Positions 35,926-41,037 of a stretch of 41,037 nucleotides of DNA are shown in pieces. The notes beneath the pieces are model-generated. The model had not been told where the DNA came from and searched no databases. It saw nothing but the letters and a program-made list of their open reading frames with translations. The stretch spans positions 1 through 41,037 of the forward strand of contig NZ_JABEQK010000020.1 in assembly GCF_014174275.1 (NCBI RefSeq), written 5' to 3'. The translations under genes were made by a program, and so were the position numbers. Origin of the DNA: Gluconacetobacter takamatsuzukensis. Lineage in GTDB: Bacteria > Pseudomonadota > Alphaproteobacteria > Acetobacterales > Acetobacteraceae. How positions within the stretch are numbered: the stretch's first letter is position 1; each line of letters begins with the position of its first letter.

Positions 35926-37548
35926 ATGAGCGACGATGTGAAGACCGCCGGTTCCACCCAGACCCCGCAGCAGGATGCGACGACGCTGGAAGGCGCGCTG
36001 CATCAGGACCGGATTCTGATCCTGGATTTCGGCAGCCAGGTCACGCAGCTGATTGCCCGCCGCGTGCGCGAAAGCGGCGTCTACTGCGAAATCTGGCCGT
36101 TTTCCACCGACGAGGCGCGGATCCGCGCCTTCGCCCCGCGCGGCATCATCCTCTCGGGCGGCCCGGCCAGCGTGCTGGACGAGAACGCGCCGCGCATTCC
36201 CGACGTGGTGTTCGCCCTGAACGTGCCGGTGCTGGGCATCTGCTACGGGCAGCAGGCGATGTGCCTCCAGCTGGGCGGCGAAGTGGAAAACCACGCGCAT
36301 CGCGAATTCGGCCGGGCGCATGTCGACATCATCGAGGATTGCGCGCTGTTCCGCGGCACCTGGACGCGCGGCGGGCGCGAGCAGGTATGGATGAGCCATG
36401 GCGACCGGGTGACCAGGCTGCCGCCCGGCTTCCGCGCCGTGGCCGTCAGCGAGGGCGCGCCCTATGCCATCATCGCGGACGAGGGCCGGCGCCTGTACGG
36501 CGTGCAGTTCCACCCCGAGGTGGTGCATACGCCCCATGGCGCCGCCCTGCTGCGCAATTTCACCCACGGCGTGGTGGGCTGCCAGGGCAACTGGACCATG
36601 GCCGGGTTCCGCGACATGGAAATCGCCCGCATCCGCCAGCAGGTCGGGTCGGGCCGGGTCATCTGCGGCCTGTCGGGCGGTGTCGATTCCTCGGTGGCGG
36701 CGGTGCTGATCCACGAGGCGATCGGCGACCAGCTGACCTGCATCTTCGTCGATCCCGGCATCCTGCGCGCCGGCGAGGCCGAGGAGGTGGTGAAGACCTT
36801 CCGCGGCCGCTTCAACATCAAGCTGATCCATCGCGACGCGTCGGACCTGTTCCTGTCCGCCCTGGAAGGGGTGACGGACCCGGAGGTGAAGCGCAAGACG
36901 ATCGGCCGCCTGTTCGTCGAGGTGTTCGAGGAAGAGGCCGCGAAGCTGGGCGGCGCGGAATTCCTGGCCCAGGGCACGCTGTATCCGGACGTGATCGAGA
37001 GCGTCAGCTTCACCGGCGGCCCGTCGGTCACGATCAAGTCGCACCATAATGTGGGCGGCCTGCCGGAACGGATGAAGATGCAGCTAGTCGAGCCGCTGCG
37101 CGAACTGTTCAAGGACGAGGTCCGCGAACTGGGCCGTGAGCTGGGCATTCCCGAGGCCATCGTCGGCCGCCACCCGTTCCCCGGCCCGGGCCTGGCCATC
37201 CGCATTCCCGGCGCGATCGACCGCGACAAGCTGGCGCTGCTGCGCCAGGTGGACACGGTCTTCCTCGAGGAAATCCGGGGTGCCGGCCTGTACGACGCGA
37301 TCTGGCAGGCCTTCGCGGTCCTGCTGCCGGTCCGCACGGTCGGCGTGATGGGCGACGGCCGCACCTACGATTACGCCTGCGCCCTGCGCGCGGTCACCAG
37401 CACCGACGGCATGACGGCGGACGTCTATCCGTTCGACATCGGTTTCCTGAACCGCGTCGCCAGCCGCATCGTGAACGAAGTCCGCGGCATCAATCGCGTG
37501 ACCTACGATATCACCTCGAAACCCCCCGGTACGATCGAGTGGGAATGA
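35926..37548 (+). CDS. guaA: GMP synthase (glutamine-hydrolysing)
   Basis: Converts XMP, ATP and glutamine to GMP; 540 residues, cytoplasmic. The class I glutamine amidotransferase domain has the nucleophile Cys106 in GICYGQQ and His/Glu of the triad in [10 protein letters not shown]. The ATP pyrophosphatase domain follows with the P-loop GLSGGVDSS (about residue 248), and the dimerisation domain ends in the universal PPGTIEWE. The first 28 residues are a short extension relative to E. coli. The 3' end of guaA is a known insertion point of genomic islands, and an integrase gene starts 305 bases past the stop. Confidence 0.97.
   Translation: MSDDVKTAGSTQTPQQDATTLEGALHQDRILILDFGSQVTQLIARRVRESGVYCEIWPFSTDEARIRAFAPRGIILSGGPASVLDENAPRIPDVVFALNVPVLGICYGQQAMCLQLGGEVENHAHREFGRAHVDIIEDCALFRGTWTRGGREQVWMSHGDRVTRLPPGFRAVAVSEGAPYAIIADEGRRLYGVQFHPEVVHTPHGAALLRNFTHGVVGCQGNWTMAGFRDMEIARIRQQVGSGRVICGLSGGVDSSVAAVLIHEAIGDQLTCIFVDPGILRAGEAEEVVKTFRGRFNIKLIHRDASDLFLSALEGVTDPEVKRKTIGRLFVEVFEEEAAKLGGAEFLAQGTLYPDVIESVSFTGGPSVTIKSHHNVGGLPERMKMQLVEPLRELFKDEVRELGRELGIPEAIVGRHPFPGPGLAIRIPGAIDRDKLALLRQVDTVFLEEIRGAGLYDAIWQAFAVLLPVRTVGVMGDGRTYDYACALRAVTSTDGMTADVYPFDIGFLNRVASRIVNEVRGINRVTYDITSKPPGTIEWE
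37526..37548 (+). other. probable attachment site at the guaA 3' end
   Basis: The last codons of guaA (through GAGTGGGAATGA) are the usual crossover region of elements that insert at guaA. Insertion restores the gene, as here, where GuaA has its full conserved C-terminus. No second copy lies inside the window, so the other end of the element must be beyond 41037. The exact core cannot be fixed without it. Confidence 0.45.
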
Positions 37549-37594
37549 TCCCACGTCTGGCATAGGGTGGCATCACCCGGCATGAAAGTGCCTT

Positions 37595-37621
37595 AAAGCC
37601 CGCAGAAATGCGGGCTTTTTT
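37595..37621 (+). terminator. rho-independent terminator after guaA
   Basis: AAAGCCCGC (37595-37603), a six-base loop, and GCGGGCTTT (37610-37618) followed by a T-run form a typical terminator 47 bases beyond the guaA stop. It separates guaA transcription from the element. Confidence 0.9.
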
Positions 37622-37643
37622 ATGTTTTTATCCGGCATTGTCT

Positions 37644-37667
37644 GGCACCAAACGGTATCGCCAAGCA
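37644..37667 (+). repeat. 24-bp near-repeat, copy 1
   Basis: GGCAC-x2-A-x-CGGTATCG-x-CAAGCA. It matches 39949-39972 at 20 of 24 positions in the same orientation, 2.3 kb apart. Both lie in non-coding DNA on either side of the integrase and the HTH gene. Confidence 0.6.
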
Positions 37668-37853
37668 GTTATTTTTTATGGCATAGTGCGTGGCACTGAC
37701 TGAGTCTGATGCCATGATTTTTGTTGATACCATGTCGAACACTTTGTGGGTGTCATGGTATTAATTTACCATAACTGATTGAATAAAAAGAGGTTTTTCT
37801 GATTATTCTGGCGGTTTTTGATCATGGTATCGTTATGTGGGTGCCACGAACCG

Positions 37854-39050
37854 ATGCTGACCGATACCAAACTGCGCAACCTCAAGCCGATGGATAAGCT
37901 CTACAAGGTGAATGACCGCGATGGGTTGTACGTTGCGGTTACGCCTGCGGGGAGCATTTCGTTTCGCTACAACTACGCGATCCACGGCAGGCAGGAAACT
38001 TTGACTTTCGGGCGTTACGGCGTTGGAGGCATCACTCTGTCCGAAGCTCGTGAGCAATTAGGAGAGGCTAAAAAGCTGATTGCAGCAGGTAAGTCACCTG
38101 CGAAGGAAAAAGCTCGCGAAAAGGCGCGTATCAAGGGCGTGGAGACGTTCGGAGCGTGGGCCGAGAAGTGGCTGCGCGGATATCAGATGGCGGACTCAAC
38201 TCGTGACATGCGCAAATCCGTCTACGAGCGTGAACTGAAGCCTAAATTCGCCAGTCAGAAGCTTGTGGAGATTACCCATGAAGACCTGCGGGCGCTGACT
38301 GACGCCATCGTCGAACGTGGCGCTCCGGCGACTGCGGTCCACGCAAGAGAGGTGATGTTCCAAGTCTACCGGTGGGCTATCGAACGAGGGCAGAAGGTCG
38401 AAAATCCGGCTGAACTGGTTCGTCCGACCAGCATAACAAAATTTGAGCCGAGGGATCGTGCTCTGACGCCTGAAGAGATCGGCATGATGTATCAGTACAT
38501 CGAGCGCATTGGCACGACCCCGTCGATCCGGGCCGCAGCCAAGCTGCTTTTACTGACGATGGTCCGAAAGAGCGAGCTGACCAACGCAACGTGGAGCGAG
38601 GTCAATTTTAGTCAGGCGCTTTGGACGATCCCTAAAGAGCGAATGAAGCGGCGTAATCCCCATTTAGTATTTCTGTCGCGACAGGCGCTCGATATTTTCA
38701 TTGCCCTGAAGACGTTTTCCGGTGGCTCAGATTATATATTGCCGTCTCGCTACGACACCGATCAGCCGATGAGTAGTGCAACGCTCAACCAGGTACTCAC
38801 GCTGACCTACAGGCTCGCTCAGAAAGAAGGAAAGCCGCTCGCAAAATTTGGTCCTCATGATTTGCGCAGGACGGCAAGCACTCTGCTACATGAGGCAGGT
38901 TATAATACTGACTGGATCGAGAAGTGCCTTGCCCATGAACAGAAAGGCGTAAGAGCAGTTTATAACAAAGCGGAATACCGCGAGCAGAGAACAGCAATGT
39001 TACAGGATTGGGCTGACATGATTGATGAATGGACAATCAGGCAGCGGTGA
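37854..39050 (+). CDS. int: tyrosine recombinase (P4-type integrase)
   Basis: Site-specific recombinase of 398 residues. The N-terminus is the DUF4102 arm-binding domain (MLTDTKLRNLKPMDKLYKV, GLYVAVTPAG, LTFGRYG, LSEAREQL). A SAM-like core-binding helical domain is in the middle. The catalytic domain has the first Arg in LLTMVRKSELTNATW, the box-II residues PHDLRRTAS (His-x-x-Arg), the His of CLAHEQKG and the nucleophile Tyr of AVYNKAEY. All key residues are present, so it is probably active. Start ATG 37854 fits the family; ATG 37824 is an alternative. It presumably recombines at the guaA 3' end. It converges with the next gene (8-base gap). Confidence 0.93.
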   Translation: MLTDTKLRNLKPMDKLYKVNDRDGLYVAVTPAGSISFRYNYAIHGRQETLTFGRYGVGGITLSEAREQLGEAKKLIAAGKSPAKEKAREKARIKGVETFGAWAEKWLRGYQMADSTRDMRKSVYERELKPKFASQKLVEITHEDLRALTDAIVERGAPATAVHAREVMFQVYRWAIERGQKVENPAELVRPTSITKFEPRDRALTPEEIGMMYQYIERIGTTPSIRAAAKLLLLTMVRKSELTNATWSEVNFSQALWTIPKERMKRRNPHLVFLSRQALDIFIALKTFSGGSDYILPSRYDTDQPMSSATLNQVLTLTYRLAQKEGKPLAKFGPHDLRRTASTLLHEAGYNTDWIEKCLAHEQKGVRAVYNKAEYREQRTAMLQDWADMIDEWTIRQR

Positions 39051-39058
39051 CATTGGCG

Positions 39059-39892
39059 TTATTCGGCTGATTTCTTGGCGAGTCGTCTGATAGCTGCTGA
39101 AACTGCCTGACGAGATACGCCAAGGTGACGCGCTATTTCAGCCTGATTCATAGTCCCTTGAGTTAGAAAATCGCCGATCATGCTGGTGGGCGATTTAAGA
39201 GCCTGAAGTTGGCGGCGAGCTTCTCTCCTGACGTGCGCATGGCTTTCAATATCCCATGTTGGGTGAGAACCGGCGTTAATGACTTGGCTCCAGATTTTCT
39301 CAATGAAATCATGATACTCTAATATGAAGCGTCTATCTCGCTGGTAAGCGCGACGGGCATCATCGCTGCGTCTTGGATTATGTGTTTCGCAATAGAGCTT
39401 GCTGGGCTTTGCATCTCCGTCCGTCTGCCCCGGTAGTCTAGTGGTCCAAACGGGCTCACCATGCCGAGCCCATTCTGCAAATAGCATTTTTCTTTCAATT
39501 TGTTCTCGAAAGCCATCTACAGATCGATCTCCCTGCATTTCAGGAATATCGCAGTAGTGCATCAGCATGCGGGCAGCCTCATAGGGGCCAAATTTGCCTT
39601 CGCATGCCTGCTCATAACGCAAGATTAATGCATCAGCTCTTTCCTGAGCTGCGGCATATATAGTCTCTCTCCGCGATACAACTTTGGCATTTCTTCTTTG
39701 GAGGCGTTTAACGACCTTTGGTGCCTCTAAAATTGCTGAATATTCAGTAGGTTTTTCGCAGAGTTCGCAGAAACACCATGCATAACTGTCACTGAGCTTG
39801 GCTTTGATGCGACCTGAGGAAGTTTCAGACTGTGAAACCATACGTTCAAGATACGGATCAAAAGCGTCCTGCATCTTCATGCTCTTTTTCAT
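39059..39892 (-). CDS. putative DNA-binding protein with Cys cluster and C-terminal HTH
   Basis: A protein of 277 residues that I do not recognise. Near the N-terminus it has Cys40, Cys42 and Cys45 (AWCFCELCEKP); Cys168 and His171 (LYCETHNP) lie further along, so a zinc site bringing these together is plausible. The middle is charged and helical, with many Arg. The last 30 residues form a clear helix-turn-helix, MNQAEIARHLGVSRQAVSAA. This suggests a regulator of the element, perhaps of excision or replication. It reads toward the integrase, and its upstream region (39893-39999) is shared with the AlpA gene. Confidence 0.75.
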   Translation of the reverse strand: MKKSMKMQDAFDPYLERMVSQSETSSGRIKAKLSDSYAWCFCELCEKPTEYSAILEAPKVVKRLQRRNAKVVSRRETIYAAAQERADALILRYEQACEGKFGPYEAARMLMHYCDIPEMQGDRSVDGFREQIERKMLFAEWARHGEPVWTTRLPGQTDGDAKPSKLYCETHNPRRSDDARRAYQRDRRFILEYHDFIEKIWSQVINAGSHPTWDIESHAHVRREARRQLQALKSPTSMIGDFLTQGTMNQAEIARHLGVSRQAVSAAIRRLAKKSAE

Positions 39893-39948
39893 CGTTCCAC
39901 TATATCCTGAATGACAACTAGATTCTAACTATTTTTCAGGTTCCTGCG

Positions 39949-39972
39949 GGCACTGACCGGTATCGTCAAGCA
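39949..39972 (+). repeat. 24-bp near-repeat, copy 2
   Basis: Matches 37644-37667 at 20 of 24 positions, including CGGTATCG and CAAGCA. It lies between the divergent HTH gene (start 39892) and the AlpA gene (start 40000), 28 bases before the AlpA start, where an operator or excisionase site would be expected. Confidence 0.6.
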
Positions 39973-39999
39973 TCTGCACGATATCCAAGGAAAGTGACC

Positions 40000-40245
40000 A
40001 TGGAGGGGAAAGTAAAAAGCAAAACGCTTATCGGTCGGAAAAAGCTTCATGCAATGATACCGTTGGCCGAGCGCACTATTTTCAACATGGAGCAGAGAGG
40101 AGATTTTCCTCGCCGTATTGCTCTCACCAGTCGAAACGTCGCTTGGGATCTGGCTGAAATCGAGAAGTGGATCGAGGCCCGCAAGATGTCTGGCGCAGTA
40201 GCCTCTCGTCCTGGGCGGTATGACGATCCAAACTGTAGCGATTGA
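40000..40245 (+). CDS. AlpA-family regulator / excisionase
   Basis: A small protein of 81 residues in the AlpA/MerR-like winged-helix family of phage and island regulators. The motif LIGRKKLHAMIPLAERTIFN, then MEQRGDFPRRIALTSRNVAW and WIEARKM, is the typical AlpA pattern. Such proteins activate integrase genes or act as excision factors. ATG 40000 has AAGGAAA seven bases upstream; GTG 39994 is too close to it. Its stop overlaps the repA start (TGATG), so the two are probably co-translated. Confidence 0.88.
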   Translation: MEGKVKSKTLIGRKKLHAMIPLAERTIFNMEQRGDFPRRIALTSRNVAWDLAEIEKWIEARKMSGAVASRPGRYDDPNCSD

Positions 40246-40940
40246 TGCGGGTGAGCGCTGAGTCCCCTGATCTCGTGGATAAAAAACTGACAGCTAATTG
40301 CGTCATCCACGAAGATCAGTCTCAACGACGAGGGGCATATCGACCTACTGGACAACCGGGCCAGGGCGGCCGGCCTCGCGAAACGGCATCATTGCTTTCC
40401 ACTGATGGTAGTCGGTCTTCAGAAGGGGATGATGCGCAATTCGATTTTTTGGTGCCATCCTTGGTCGATGTTGGCACCAGAGATAGCCGTAGCCTGATGG
40501 ACGTGGCTTTGTTTCGCGTATCTAAAGGCAAGAAGCGGGCAGGTGGGATCATCCATTATAATTTGCCGAATGGCTACGTGGAGGTCAAAGCTGGCCCTGA
40601 CGGAATGGCGTCGGTCTGGGATTATGATATTGTTTTAATGCTTGTTTCCCACCTGACGGAAGCAATGAATCGCTATCGAGGCGGCAAGGGAAAGAAGCCG
40701 GGCCGTGTGTTTCGGCCTCGGATCGGCGACATTCTTAGGTTTTGTCGCAAGAGTAATGGTTCGCGACAGTTTGCTGAGGTTGAGGCGGCGCTCGACCGTC
40801 TTCAGGGAACGATCATAAAGAGTGTGCGAGAAACGTCGCGTTTCGATGGGCGTGTGTTACGCACAGTTGAATCTGAGGGGCTAATCAGTTCGTATGCCGT
40901 TATATCGCGCACTGACACTGGGAGAGTTGGTCTGCCTTGA
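40245..40940 (+). pseudogene. repA: RepA-type replication initiator, truncated by an insertion
   Basis: Resembles plasmid replication initiator A proteins (RPA family). The first 80 residues are variable and Ser/Arg-rich. The conserved part runs from SLMDVALFRVSKGKKRAGG through IIHYNLPNGYVEVKAGPDGM, then ASVWDYDIVLMLVSHLTEAM and RVFRPRIGDILRFCRKSN, to LISSYAVISRTDTGRV. There the family match stops, and the protein ends after four further residues at a TGA that appears to belong to the inserted element. The expected C-terminal 60-80 residues are missing, so the gene is probably non-functional unless the fragment keeps activity. It overlaps the AlpA stop. Confidence 0.82.
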
Positions 40941-41037
40941 GAAAACTGGTCCGATTCTGAAGAGAGCCCTATGGGGCATATGGATTGGAGGATTACATGG
41001 GACGTCAGCGTTTTACGCCTGAGCAGATCATCGCGAA
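40938..41037 (+). mobile_element. IS3-family insertion sequence, left end
   Basis: TGAGAAAACTGGTCCGATTC begins with the TG expected of IS3-family ends and coincides with the break in repA. A transposase orfA with a good ribosome site starts about 60 bases further in, the usual spacing. The element continues beyond the window, so its other end and any target duplication are not visible. Confidence 0.7.
40997..41037 (+). CDS. IS3-family transposase OrfA, partial (5' end)
   Basis: Only the first 13 residues are in the window: MGRQRFTPEQIIA. This is the typical start of IS3-family OrfA, a helix-turn-helix protein that is fused to OrfB by programmed frameshifting to make the transposase. GGAGGATTAC stands just before the ATG. 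The remainder is outside the window, so its integrity is unknown. Confidence 0.75.
   Translation, partial: MGRQRFTPEQIIA

Larger units (their letters stand above)
37555..37868. repeat. cluster of short repeats upstream of the integrase
   Basis: Three short sequences recur. TGGCA (or CGGCA) occurs about seven times between 37558 and 37694. CATGGTAT occurs at 37754-37761 and 37823-37830 and inverted at 37727-37734, so the first two face each other as an inverted pair. GGTATCG occurs at 37654-37660 and 37826-37832, inverted at 37862-37868, and again near alpA at 39959-39965. Such clusters are expected where integrase arm-binding or excisionase sites lie. Otherwise the region has only A/T-rich DNA and the guaA terminator. 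Confidence 0.5.
37549..41037. mobile_element. left end of an integrative element inserted at guaA
   Basis: From the guaA stop onward GC content falls visibly and AT-rich intergenic DNA and A/T-ending codons appear, in contrast to the preceding 37 kb. The gene order is tyrosine recombinase, Cys-cluster/HTH protein (opposite strand), AlpA-type protein and RepA-type initiator, followed by an IS3-family insertion. This is the gene set of an integrative element able to excise and perhaps replicate. The right end is not in the window. Confidence 0.85.

Noticed and set aside
37549-37853. tRNA gene as the integration target
   Set aside because: No cloverleaf could be drawn; the adjacent intact guaA 3' end is a better target.

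Overview
The window is chromosomal DNA of a high-GC alphaproteobacterium, most likely an acetic acid bacterium (Acetobacteraceae, Gluconacetobacter-like). The evidence is a MucR/Ros regulator beside SppA and IHF-beta, an alphaproteobacterial Fur lacking the usual cysteines, a glnK-amtB pair behind a sigma-54 promoter, and a close relative of the alpha-amino acid ester hydrolase known from Acetobacter turbidans. The genus is inferred. No rRNA, tRNA or CRISPR was seen.

Layout. 0-5 kb: a small exported two-module Cys protein, amtB-glnK (nitrogen), a UbiH-type hydroxylase and cysE. 5.04-5.37 kb: a roughly 165-bp element bounded by inverted repeats, present twice in tandem. 5.5-9.7 kb: exported amidohydrolase, flavoprotein and HerA-like ATPase, the last two overlapping by 4 bp. 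9.9-11.4 kb: membrane diguanylate cyclase. 11.4-14.8 kb: an iron-related cluster of two related unknown genes (a good Fur box precedes one), fur, bfd and an unknown gene divergent from bfd. 14.9-17.8 kb: a conserved small protein and a chemoreceptor. 18.2-24.3 kb: a purine-salvage-like cluster of guanine deaminase, FUSC membrane protein, second guanine deaminase-like gene and ribokinase. 24.3-26.9 kb: mucR, sppA, ihfB and two small proteins. 27-32.2 kb: LysR regulator, trxB, and an Lrp-type regulator overlapping two membrane glycosyltransferase genes. 32.2-35.8 kb: receiver-only response regulator, Nudix hydrolase, ester hydrolase and an exported protein. 35.9-37.5 kb: guaA.

At the 3' end of guaA base composition and codon use change abruptly (lower GC). 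From there to the window edge lies the left end of an integrative element: tyrosine recombinase, a Cys-cluster/HTH protein, an AlpA-type regulator or excisionase, and a plasmid-type RepA initiator. RepA is cut off near its C-terminus by what looks like an IS3-family insertion whose orfA begins at the window edge. The stretch around the integrase carries a family of short repeats (GGTATCG, CATGGTAT, TGGCA) and a roughly 24-bp near-repeat copied next to the alpA gene. These are candidate recombination or regulatory sites and the least explained structure in the window.

Most of the window is ordinary core genome. The best candidates for new biology are the element at guaA with its repeated sites, the Fur-box-linked pair of related unknown proteins, the tandem inverted-repeat element after cysE, and the paired guanine deaminases around a FUSC transporter. 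No single system here is clearly unprecedented.
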